This document shows positions 1 to 5,927 of a stretch of DNA of 9,752 nucleotides, piece by piece; position 1 is the first letter of the stretch, and every line of letters begins with the position of its first letter. The stretch is taken from NCBI GenBank assembly GCA_915070235.1, contig CAJZFM010000058.1:1-9752 (forward strand). Reading direction: 5' to 3'. A program made the position numbers and the translations under genes. The notes below the pieces were generated by a model, which had not been told where the DNA came from, did no database searches, and worked only from the letters and a program-made list of their open reading frames with translations. Source of the DNA: an uncultured Capnocytophaga sp. GTDB lineage: Bacteria > Bacteroidota > Bacteroidia > Flavobacteriales > Flavobacteriaceae.

Positions 1-2
1 CT

Positions 3-671
3 TCTATTATCTTTGTACCACCTGCATTTGCGGCTGATGCCATTATGGAAGCTGCTGAAGCAGGGATTAAAGTAATTATCACCATTACAGAGGGAATTCC
101 TGTGGCTGACATGGTAAAGGTTGCTGCCTATATCAAGGATAAGGGTTGTCGCCTTATAGGCCCTAACTGCCCTGGGGTCATTACACCAGAAGAAGCGAAA
201 GTAGGTATCATGCCTGGCTTTGTATTCAAGAAAGGAAAGGTAGGTATTGTCTCAAAATCAGGGACTTTGACTTATGAGGCTGCTGACCAAGTGGTACGCC
301 AAGGCTTGGGTATCTCTACCGCTATAGGTATCGGGGGAGATCCTATCATAGGTACTACCACCAAGGAAGCAGTAGAACTCTTCATGAATGATCCTGAAAC
401 AGAAATTATAGTAATGATAGGTGAAATCGGTGGTCAGTTGGAAGTGGAAGCAGCTCGCTGGATCAAAGAGACAGGCAACAAGAAACCTGTAGTAGGCTTT
501 ATCGCTGGGGAAACAGCACCTAAGGGACGTACTATGGGACATGCTGGTGCCATCGTAGGTGGTAGCGAAGATACCGCTGAAGCTAAAAAACGTATCATGC
601 GCGAATGTGGTATCCATGTGGTAGATTCACCTGCAAAAATCGGCGAAAAAGTAAAAGAAGTATTGAAATAA
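3..671 (+). CDS. sucD: Succinyl-CoA ligase (ADP/GDP-forming) alpha subunit, 5'-truncated by the window edge
   Basis: Alpha subunit of succinyl-CoA synthetase, which interconverts succinyl-CoA and succinate plus CoA in the TCA cycle with substrate-level phosphorylation; it works with the beta subunit SucC in the cytoplasm. The reading frame is open from base 3, so the start lies outside the window; 222 residues are visible, against about 289 for E. coli SucD, so roughly 67 N-terminal residues (part of the CoA-binding Rossmann domain) are missing. Visible hallmarks are the [10 protein letters not shown] stretch, the [15 protein letters not shown] segment, the [10 protein letters not shown] loop and the phosphohistidine loop GHAGAIVGG, whose His codon is at 540-542 and corresponds to E. 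coli His246. The gene ends with TAA and is followed by an intrinsic terminator. sucC is not in view, so whether it lies immediately upstream cannot be told. The family assignment is secure. Confidence 0.97.
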   Translation, partial: SIIFVPPAFAADAIMEAAEAGIKVIITITEGIPVADMVKVAAYIKDKGCRLIGPNCPGVITPEEAKVGIMPGFVFKKGKVGIVSKSGTLTYEAADQVVRQGLGISTAIGIGGDPIIGTTTKEAVELFMNDPETEIIVMIGEIGGQLEVEAARWIKETGNKKPVVGFIAGETAPKGRTMGHAGAIVGGSEDTAEAKKRIMRECGIHVVDSPAKIGEKVKEVLK

Positions 672-701
672 TTTCCACATAATACTTAGAATTAAAGCGT
701 T

Positions 702-741
702 GAGAGGCTAAGGTCAGCAGTGGCCATTAGCCTCTCTTTTT
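702..741 (+). terminator. Rho-independent terminator of sucD
   Basis: A perfect 10-bp stem, GAGAGGCTAA (702-711) with TTAGCCTCTC (727-736), is followed directly by five T residues (737-741). The interior can pair further, GGTC (712-715) with GGCC (722-725) and one bulged A, leaving a short loop. It lies 30 bases after the sucD stop. On the other strand the stem is not followed by a T-run, so it should work mainly for sucD and not for the convergent peroxidase gene. Confidence 0.9.
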
Positions 742-788
742 GAGTATATTGGAAATTCCTATAATTTATATTATGTAAAATAGGATAA

Positions 789-894
789 TAATGATTAATG
801 CCAATAATGATCAAATTCATTAAGGCTACATAAATTGTACCTCTACACTAAGGAAATCTTATTAATCATTATTGGCACTGAACATTAATCATTA
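789..894. repeat. AT-rich interrupted inverted repeat in the convergent gap, right arm containing the peroxidase stop codon
   Basis: The left arm is 789-811 and the right arm is 865-894. TAATGATTAATG (789-800) is the exact reverse complement of 883-894, and TGCCAATAATGAT (799-811) is the exact reverse complement of 865-877. The two blocks are contiguous in the left arm but separated by five extra bases (878-882) in the right arm. The spacer between arms is 53 bases. ATTAATCATTA also occurs twice as a direct repeat within the right half (861-871 and 884-894). The TAA stop of the gene at 892-1449 lies inside the right arm. In RNA from the - strand it could form a long hairpin and serve as a terminator or 3'-stabilising structure, although no strong T-run follows. 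A small dispersed repeat or MITE-like relic is the alternative; I see no target-site duplication. Confidence 0.6.
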
Positions 895-1449
895 CTCACT
901 GATCCACTGAGTGACTTCTGGGTCATTAGGAAGGGTTTTTGGATCTATAACTTTCTCTAAGTGTCCGTCCTTTCCGATAAGGTATTTTTGGAAGTTCCAG
1001 CTTACTTTGGAGTCTATGACGCCATTCTTGGATTTCTGGGTAAGAAACTGATACAGAGGGTGCATATCCTTTCCCTTGACAGAGATCTTGCTCATCATAG
1101 GAAAACTTACCCCATAATTCACCTGACAGAATGTGGCAATCTCTTCATTGGTACCTGGTTCTTGTTTGAGGAAATTATTGGCGGGAAAGCCTATGATGAC
1201 AAAATCCTTGTCCTTATACTGCTGGTAGAGCGCCTCTAACTCCTTATACTGAGGGGTCAGTCCGCACTTGGAGGCGGTATTGACAATCATCACTTTCTTG
1301 CCTTGTAGGCTTGACAGTGGAAATGCTTTCCCTGTAATGTCCTCTACTTCAAATTGGTAAATCGTTTGGTCGTTCATTTGTTTTTTGGTTTGTGCTTTTC
1401 CTATCATAATTCCTATGAGGAAAAGGAGGATTAATTTACTTACTTTCAT
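892..1449 (-). CDS. Exported glutathione-peroxidase-family thiol peroxidase
   Basis: A 185-residue member of the GPx family, which reduces hydrogen peroxide or organic hydroperoxides; bacterial Cys-type members generally use thioredoxin-like reductants. Residues about 3-20 form a hydrophobic signal sequence ending in KAQ, so the enzyme is probably exported to the periplasm. The catalytic tetrad is visible: peroxidatic Cys62 in NTASKCG, Gln96 in KQEPG, and Trp151 and Asn152 in SWNF. Cys108 in TFCQVNYG sits where the resolving Cys of two-Cys, thioredoxin-dependent GPx proteins lies. The usual FPCNQF motif reads FPANNF here, so the Cys common in that motif is absent. After the signal peptide the core is of normal length, about 160 residues. 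It starts 36 bases after the stop of the 175-residue gene, and its own stop lies in the inverted repeat. Its reductant in this cell cannot be told from the window. Confidence 0.92.
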   Translation of the reverse strand: MKVSKLILLFLIGIMIGKAQTKKQMNDQTIYQFEVEDITGKAFPLSSLQGKKVMIVNTASKCGLTPQYKELEALYQQYKDKDFVIIGFPANNFLKQEPGTNEEIATFCQVNYGVSFPMMSKISVKGKDMHPLYQFLTQKSKNGVIDSKVSWNFQKYLIGKDGHLEKVIDPKTLPNDPEVTQWISE

Positions 1450-1454
1450 TTTTA

Positions 1455-1480
1455 ATTATTAATGGTTTATTATCAATGGT
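1455..1480 (-). repeat. Pair of 12-base direct repeats just upstream of the peroxidase start
   Basis: On the - strand the 36-base gap before the peroxidase ATG carries ACCATTGATAAT (1480-1469) and ACCATTAATAAT (1466-1455). They are identical except for one base and offset by 14 bases. The spacing is longer than one helical turn, and the AT-rich content makes chance plausible. The pair could be an operator or part of an AT-rich promoter region. I found no convincing Bacteroidota -7 box (TAnnTTTG) in the gap. Confidence 0.3.
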
Positions 1481-1485
1481 GTTTC

Positions 1486-2013
1486 TCAAATAAATAGAAA
1501 AATAATCGTATAAATGATACAGAAAAGTTTTATACTCTTATTACTACTATCTACATAACAATAAAAGGTACAATTAAGAAAAAATAAGGCATAGAACAGT
1601 ACATTTTTATAGTAACTAAAAATATCCAAAAACAATTGAAAATCACTTCTTTGGTATTTTTCAGTGGAAATCCCTACTATGTTGGTATTCTCAAAAGCTT
1701 CTATTTCACTAAAATAGCATTTTTCTATCTCATAATAAGTAATTTCTTCCTCATCGTTTAATTGAGGAACTTGTCTGATAGAAAACAATCCTGTAGCTCT
1801 GTATAAAAACGTAATTTTATATTTTTGTTTTACACCATCTATTTTTTCAAGATATGCCCTTAGTTTAACTCCTTGCTTATAACAAGTATTTACCAAAGCT
1901 GTTGTCTTTTTCATTGTATCTATTTGGCTATAAATAGCTATTGTTTTATAAAAAACAAAAGAAATATAAACAGCACTTGCTATAATGAGCATATAGATAA
2001 GGATCTTTTTCAT
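1486..2013 (-). CDS. Small AT-rich predicted membrane protein of unknown function
   Basis: A 175-residue protein I do not recognise. The N-terminus has a membrane segment at about residues 4-26. A mainly polar domain follows (about 30-130) with strand-like stretches such as KYKITFLYRATGLFSIRQVP and an acidic patch at 87-91. Two hydrophobic segments end the protein at about 135-154 and 159-175, with no tail beyond the last. The layout (one helix, extramembrane domain, helices at the end) recalls small DUF3592-like envelope proteins, but no diagnostic motif supports that. Composition is striking: I count about 26% G+C over 1501-1980, against roughly 45-50% in sampled 60-base lines of neighbouring genes. 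It begins 7 bases after the stop of the 540-residue gene and is probably co-transcribed with it. A recently acquired gene, or one evolving under weak constraint, is the likely reading. Confidence 0.7.
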   Translation of the reverse strand: MKKILIYMLIIASAVYISFVFYKTIAIYSQIDTMKKTTALVNTCYKQGVKLRAYLEKIDGVKQKYKITFLYRATGLFSIRQVPQLNDEEEITYYEIEKCYFSEIEAFENTNIVGISTEKYQRSDFQLFLDIFSYYKNVLFYALFFLNCTFYCYVDSSNKSIKLFCIIYTIIFLFI

Positions 2014-2020
2014 CTCAAAG

Positions 2021-3643
2021 CTAATCTTTTATCTTTTTCTTCCATTGCTTGCCGTAGATGGCGTAATAGATATCTTCTTCGTAATATTTGTAAAAACCTG
2101 GTTCTTTGTTAGCAATAAAGAAGGCTTCTTTTTCCTTGAGGAATTTTGCGAGTAACTCCTTGTTCTCTGGCTTTTCCATTTCTTTTTCCAAATTCTTAAA
2201 CACCATATCAAACTGTGCCGAGGTGATTCCTTGGCAGATAAGTGGTAAGGATTTCTCATTCACTCCGTAACGGTCTATAAGGGCACTAACGAAATACTTA
2301 TGTACCATTTGGTGTTCGTCGTCCAATAGCGCAAAGTATTGGCTCACCAAGGGAAAGTACTCCTCCCCTATCAGTCCTAAGCCAAAGACCACATAACTGC
2401 CCGGCATACAGCTTTTCTCACCTTCTTCTACATCATTGTACCACTGGAATTCTTTCATAGCTACCTCGGCATAAGCTACTAATTTAGGGCGCAACTCCTC
2501 GTATTGCAGTGCTTGGGCAAAGAAGCGATGAGTAGGCGATTTGGCAATGCCTTTGATGTCTAAAAACTGTTTAGGGGCTTTACTGCTGAACTTGATATAG
2601 TAGCTGGCAGGGAAATCAGCTTTGAGCAGGGCGATGATAAAATCCAACGCTTTGTTGTAAGCTGTAGCCGATTCCTGTTTTATTTTCACACTGATTTGAG
2701 CAAAGACATCGTTGGCATCGCATTCTATGTCATTATCCTTGTAGTGAATAAGATCGTTGGGCAAGATACCTGTCCCCTCTTTGAGGTACATAGCTGCTTT
2801 TTTAGAACCTAATTCCTTAGCAGCTCGCTCTAAATCCTCACAAGCAAACTTTACATCCCAACTATATTCTTTGTATTGGATACGCCAAAGAGCTTGTGCC
2901 ACAAATAGGTTTAGTTTGGCATTATCTATATCTTTTGCTTGCAAACCTTCCTTGAGCGTATATTTTTTTGACCAATCTTCTCCTTTTATTTTGTAATATA
3001 GAGGCATAAAAACCTTTTCTTTCCACTCTCGTGTATGGTAGAGCAAGCACCATTGATACTCTTTTAAAGTCTTTTTCCATTTGGGGTCTATAAGAGTAAT
3101 ACCTTTGTTAAGAATTTCAACCACCTTATCCTCACTATAACCAGTGAGTTCAAAATCAAAAAGTTTATCAAAGAAAGTATGCACTTCCTTCTCTTTCATT
3201 TTCTCGGTAGCTTCATAGATTACCTTTTGTACATAGGTATCCAAACGCTCTTTGAGTTCTGCCTTGCGCTCGGGGTGTTCCAATCGCAATTGTTTGCGGG
3301 CGTGATGCCCTGAGGCAGAAAGAAAATCAAGTACTAAGGTAAGTTTGTACTTGAAGTGATAATAAAACTCAGGATTGAAGAACATTTGAGTAAATTGTTC
3401 TTCCAAAGCAGGAAGTAACTCATTGTCTATGAAATCATCAGGAAGCTGATCAAAGTCTTTGATGGTAATGGAAGGACTACCCGAATTAAACGTTATTTTG
3501 TCTTTTCGCTGTTTGATTTTGAAATAATCAGTAATACCTTCCCAAAGTCCATTTCTTCCATAAGGTTGTTTAGGGAGGTCTAATCGGTCAAAGGTAGCAG
3601 TTACCCTTGATAGTATTTCTTGGATGATGATTTCTGTGTTCAT
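2021..3643 (-). CDS. 540-residue helical protein of unknown function (possibly DUF6138 family)
   Basis: A long, clearly coding reading frame with no signal peptide or membrane segment, so probably cytoplasmic. It is mostly alpha-helical, with charged helices throughout. Residues about 265-292 (CEDLERAAKELGSKKAAMYL) resemble a single Sel1/TPR-like helical hairpin, which suggests a protein-interaction scaffold. Other recognisable stretches are GRNGLWEGITDYF (29-41), the aromatic NPEFYYHFKYK (90-100) and the C-terminal EPGFYKYYEEDIYYAIYGKQW (514-534). I recall proteins of this shape being called DUF6138 but cannot verify it, and I see no catalytic motif. The ATG start at 3643 is the first in the open frame after the palindromic junction. 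Its stop is 7 bases before the AT-rich membrane protein gene. The two may act as a pair, but nothing in the sequence proves it. Confidence 0.8.
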   Translation of the reverse strand: MNTEIIIQEILSRVTATFDRLDLPKQPYGRNGLWEGITDYFKIKQRKDKITFNSGSPSITIKDFDQLPDDFIDNELLPALEEQFTQMFFNPEFYYHFKYKLTLVLDFLSASGHHARKQLRLEHPERKAELKERLDTYVQKVIYEATEKMKEKEVHTFFDKLFDFELTGYSEDKVVEILNKGITLIDPKWKKTLKEYQWCLLYHTREWKEKVFMPLYYKIKGEDWSKKYTLKEGLQAKDIDNAKLNLFVAQALWRIQYKEYSWDVKFACEDLERAAKELGSKKAAMYLKEGTGILPNDLIHYKDNDIECDANDVFAQISVKIKQESATAYNKALDFIIALLKADFPASYYIKFSSKAPKQFLDIKGIAKSPTHRFFAQALQYEELRPKLVAYAEVAMKEFQWYNDVEEGEKSCMPGSYVVFGLGLIGEEYFPLVSQYFALLDDEHQMVHKYFVSALIDRYGVNEKSLPLICQGITSAQFDMVFKNLEKEMEKPENKELLAKFLKEKEAFFIANKEPGFYKYYEEDIYYAIYGKQWKKKIKD

Positions 3644-3661
3644 TATTTTTGAGTTTAGGTA

Positions 3662-3703
3662 CTTTATAAATAAAGAGCTGTAAGCTCACGCCAGCTTAGC
3701 GGC
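3662..3703 (-). terminator. Palindrome-rich junction with a candidate weak terminator after the hydrolase gene
   Basis: The 63-base gap between the hydrolase stop (3707) and the next start (3643) holds three nested symmetric elements. Read on the - strand they are: GCCGC-TAA-GCTGGC (3703-3690, one bulge); GAGCT-TAC-AGCTC (3687-3675), followed by TTTATTTAT; and CTTTAT-AA-ATAAAG (3675-3662), a perfect 14-base inverted repeat. The second hairpin plus its T-rich tail could be a weak intrinsic terminator closing the operon. The stem is only 5 bp and the tail is interrupted by A, so read-through into the 540-residue gene is likely. Confidence 0.4.
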
Positions 3704-3706
3704 TGC

Positions 3707-4201
3707 CTACTGACCACTGATTTTGCCAAAGAAAAATTTCAATTCTCTTGAGAAGATCTCAATAGGATAGAGGTGTCCCAGATTTTGTATAAGATGTATA
3801 TCTACCTGTTGTTCAGGGGTTTTGTCGACTAAGGCTATGGGTAGGCTTTCCTTATAGGGGATCACCTCGTCCTGCATACCCATGACAAGGAGCATATATT
3901 GCCTATACTCCTTATCCCAAAAGGGAGCAAAGGGTAGCTCGTGCTGGTAGTTTAGCGCAGGATTAAAAAGAGCGCAGGGTTTTTGTAGCTTTTGCGCTAA
4001 GAAATAGCCGATAAGCCCCCCTGCACTGGAGCCAATGATCACATCAATATTTTGGTATTCCTCGCATAAGTGAGTGAATAGCTCAGGGTTATTTTTGTAA
4101 TCAAAGACAGGTGCAAGTATTTCCCCATAACGGGCAAGTACCTCTTCCCTATCGGCGTGCAAGTGGCTGTCTAAGCCATGCAAATATAGGATTTTTCTCA
4201 T
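3707..4201 (-). CDS. YqiA/UPF0227-like alpha/beta-hydrolase, probable esterase
   Basis: A 164-residue small serine hydrolase of the YqiA (UPF0227) type; E. coli YqiA is an esterase with palmitoyl-CoA and p-nitrophenyl ester activity. The N-terminus KILYLHGLDS gives the oxyanion-hole HG motif after strand 1. The nucleophile elbow is GSSAGG, with Ser59 as nucleophile. Asp111 in GMQDEVIPY and His143 in NLGHLYPIEIF complete the triad in the expected order. The FNPAL segment (79-83) matches the VVNPA region of YqiA. The protein is somewhat shorter than E. coli YqiA (about 193 residues), mostly through reduced lid regions. No signal peptide is present, so it acts in the cytoplasm. The ATG lies 3 bases after the response-regulator stop, so translation is probably coupled. 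The natural substrate is unknown; the triad is complete, so an active enzyme is expected. Confidence 0.88.
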   Translation of the reverse strand: MRKILYLHGLDSHLHADREEVLARYGEILAPVFDYKNNPELFTHLCEEYQNIDVIIGSSAGGLIGYFLAQKLQKPCALFNPALNYQHELPFAPFWDKEYRQYMLLVMGMQDEVIPYKESLPIALVDKTPEQQVDIHLIQNLGHLYPIEIFSRELKFFFGKISGQ

Positions 4202-4204
4202 AAT

Positions 4205-4876
4205 CTAAACCAATTTGTACCCAATACCATAGACCGCTTGAAAGTCAATTTCTGCCCCTAAGGATTTGAGTTTTTTGCGTAAGTTCTTCACTTGGGAGTA
4301 GATAAAGTCCAAACTATCTACTTGGTCTATATCATCGCCCCAAATGGCTTCAGCCAAGGTGGTACGCTCCACCAATTTCTCTGGGCGAATCATGAAGTAA
4401 TAGAGCATCTCATATTCCTTTCTATTGATAGTCATAGGTTTGCCTGCTACTACCACGCGCCTATCTTCTGGGTATAGCGTAACATTTTTGTAAGCGATAA
4501 AGTCCTCCCCTTGCTGGTGCTTGCGGCGAATGATAGATTTGATTCTGGCCAATAGTTCTGCCAAGTGGAAGGGCTTTGCCAAATAATCATCAGCTCCCTT
4601 TTCCAGCCCTAAGACCTTATCCTCCACTGAATCCTTGGCCGAGAGGATCAGCACAGCGGTATTCTTTTTCAGTGCCCGAAGTTCGTCCAATAGCTCCATA
4701 CCACTCCCCTTGGGCAGCATGATATCTAAGAGAATACAATCATAATCATAGTCAGCTATTTTCTTCAGTCCAGAGGGATAATCATGGACAGTCTCCACTA
4801 AGAAATTTTCTTTTTCCAAGAAAGTTTGCAAGGTAGAGAGCAGGTCTTTTTCGTCTTCTATAATGAGTATTTTCAT
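4205..4876 (-). CDS. OmpR/PhoB-type two-component response regulator
   Basis: A 223-residue DNA-binding regulator with the standard two-domain layout. The receiver domain (about 1-117) has the acidic pair Glu7-Asp8, phospho-acceptor Asp51 in LLDIMLP, Ser79 in LILSAKDS at the conserved Ser/Thr position, and Lys101 in AKPFHLAELLARI. The linker is followed by a winged-helix effector domain (about 125-223) with NRKEYEMLYYFM, the recognition-helix region DFIYSQVKNLRKKL and the terminal wing AVYGIGYKLV. All phosphorylation residues are intact, so it should be a working response regulator. It starts inside the preceding lipoprotein gene (ATGA overlap, 4873-4876) and is followed 3 bases later by the hydrolase. 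No histidine kinase gene lies on either side, whereas Bacteroidota regulators of this class normally have one immediately next to them. Its targets are unknown; autoregulation of this operon is a reasonable guess only. Confidence 0.95.
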   Translation of the reverse strand: MKILIIEDEKDLLSTLQTFLEKENFLVETVHDYPSGLKKIADYDYDCILLDIMLPKGSGMELLDELRALKKNTAVLILSAKDSVEDKVLGLEKGADDYLAKPFHLAELLARIKSIIRRKHQQGEDFIAYKNVTLYPEDRRVVVAGKPMTINRKEYEMLYYFMIRPEKLVERTTLAEAIWGDDIDQVDSLDFIYSQVKNLRKKLKSLGAEIDFQAVYGIGYKLV

Positions 4877-5901
4877 AAATGATAGGAATACTTCACTTGG
4901 GTTAGGTATCTTATTTTACCCTGTACATAGGTAACTTTTTGGGTGAGTTGTCCTTTGGTATCATACTGATAGATGGTTCTTTGCTGCTCTGTATCTCCCT
5001 TATAGGTAATCTCCTCCAAGCGCTTATCGTAGGGAGTATATAGGAAAAATTGGCGTTGCTGCTCTACCCCATTGGCATCATAAGTAGTATATTTGGAGAG
5101 CGCACCTCGGTGGTCATACAGATAGGATTCTATGGCAGTGATACTATCTTTCTCGTTGATATAAGTGAGTTGCTGCTCCTCCCCTATATAGCTATATCGT
5201 ATGCGGCGAGGGGCATTGCTTTGCTTATAGTTATAGGCAAATTTTTCCTCTATAAGGCTGTCTTTTTGGTATTTGAAATTCTCTTTTTCTTTCAGTAGCC
5301 ATAGGGACATATAGTGGTAATAGGTTTCTTTCTCTTGTTCCAGTCCCTTGGTGTTGTACTTATAGGTTTCCTTAGTAAAGGGACGCCATTTTTCTCTCTG
5401 GTACTGATATTCTATGACATTGGAGAGATTTCCATACTTATCATAGTCAAATTCATATTTGCTAAAGAGGGAAAGAGTATCCAAGAACTCATAAGAAAAG
5501 CGCTTGATTTCATAGCCCAAAGTATCATAGGTATGATTGATTACTCTTCGATTGATACAGTTGTCTTTGAGTGTTTTACAGATGTAATTCTCAGCAATTA
5601 CTCTATGCTCTGGGTCATAATACCAAAAGGATTGTTCTTGTAGAGAGTCATTTTTGTACAAACGCTCTATTTGAAACCCTTCTGCATCATAAGAGAGAGT
5701 AAGTTCATCAAATTTCAATTGGGAGGTTTTCCCCGAAAGGGAGTCCTCTACAAAGGAATAGTTAATGATGGTTTGCGTATGGATAGGGGCATCTTCCTCC
5801 TTATTTAAGTTAGGGTGGGGCTTTTTGGCCACAGGCTTTTTAGGAGGGGTTGGTGTACAAGCGATTAAAGATAGGGATAAAAGAATATAAAATAATCTCA
5901 T
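4873..5901 (-). CDS. Lipoprotein with YD-type (RHS-like) repeats
   Basis: A 342-residue predicted lipoprotein. The signal peptide MRLFYILLSLSLIAC ends in a lipobox with Cys15 as the lipidated residue, followed by a Pro/Lys-rich linker (16-35). The rest consists of imperfect tyrosine-rich beta-type repeats with a Y-[DN]-x-x-G core: SYDAEG (70-75), TYDTLG (124-129), DYDKYG (152-157), KYNTKG (181-186), LYDHRG (261-266), TYDANG (273-278) and QYDTKG (312-317). These resemble the YD repeats of RHS-type proteins, but the protein is short and lacks an RHS core or toxin end. The residues after Cys (TPTPPKK) contain no acidic pair, so it lacks the K-(D/E)2 type lipoprotein export signal known from Capnocytophaga and is predicted to face the periplasm. 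Its stop overlaps the response-regulator start by four bases. The precise function is unknown; carbohydrate or protein binding, or envelope sensing, is a guess. Confidence 0.85.
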   Translation of the reverse strand: MRLFYILLSLSLIACTPTPPKKPVAKKPHPNLNKEEDAPIHTQTIINYSFVEDSLSGKTSQLKFDELTLSYDAEGFQIERLYKNDSLQEQSFWYYDPEHRVIAENYICKTLKDNCINRRVINHTYDTLGYEIKRFSYEFLDTLSLFSKYEFDYDKYGNLSNVIEYQYQREKWRPFTKETYKYNTKGLEQEKETYYHYMSLWLLKEKENFKYQKDSLIEEKFAYNYKQSNAPRRIRYSYIGEEQQLTYINEKDSITAIESYLYDHRGALSKYTTYDANGVEQQRQFFLYTPYDKRLEEITYKGDTEQQRTIYQYDTKGQLTQKVTYVQGKIRYLTQVKYSYHL

Positions 5902-5927
5902 TAAACAAACTCAATTAGTGTTGTTAT

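Noticed and set aside
258..617. Open frame on the - strand opposite sucD (119 codons)
   Set aside because: It lies wholly within the strongly conserved sucD frame, its translation is rich in Ser, Phe, Tyr and His, and it has no recognisable motif; it is an antisense shadow.
742..788. Possible small gene or RNA between the sucD terminator and the inverted repeat
   Set aside because: AT-rich sequence with no open frame of note, no tRNA-like cloverleaf and no further stem of note.
789..894. CRISPR array or complete transposable element
   Set aside because: There are only two inverted arms, no regularly spaced repeat-spacer units, no target-site duplication and no transposase nearby.
961..1239. 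Open frame on the + strand opposite the peroxidase gene
   Set aside because: The opposite frame has a complete GPx tetrad; this frame has no family likeness.
2016..2023. TAGCTTTG on the - strand, matching the Bacteroidota -7 consensus TAnnTTTG, before the AT-rich gene
   Set aside because: It overlaps the stop codon of the 540-residue gene and lies only two bases before the ATG, so the transcript would start inside the gene; no TTG element is visible at the -33 spacing.
5050..5643. Two hydrophobic open frames on the + strand opposite the YD-repeat lipoprotein
   Set aside because: Their hydrophobicity comes from reading Tyr/Asp/Lys/Glu-rich codons in reverse; the - strand frame has a lipobox and repeats.
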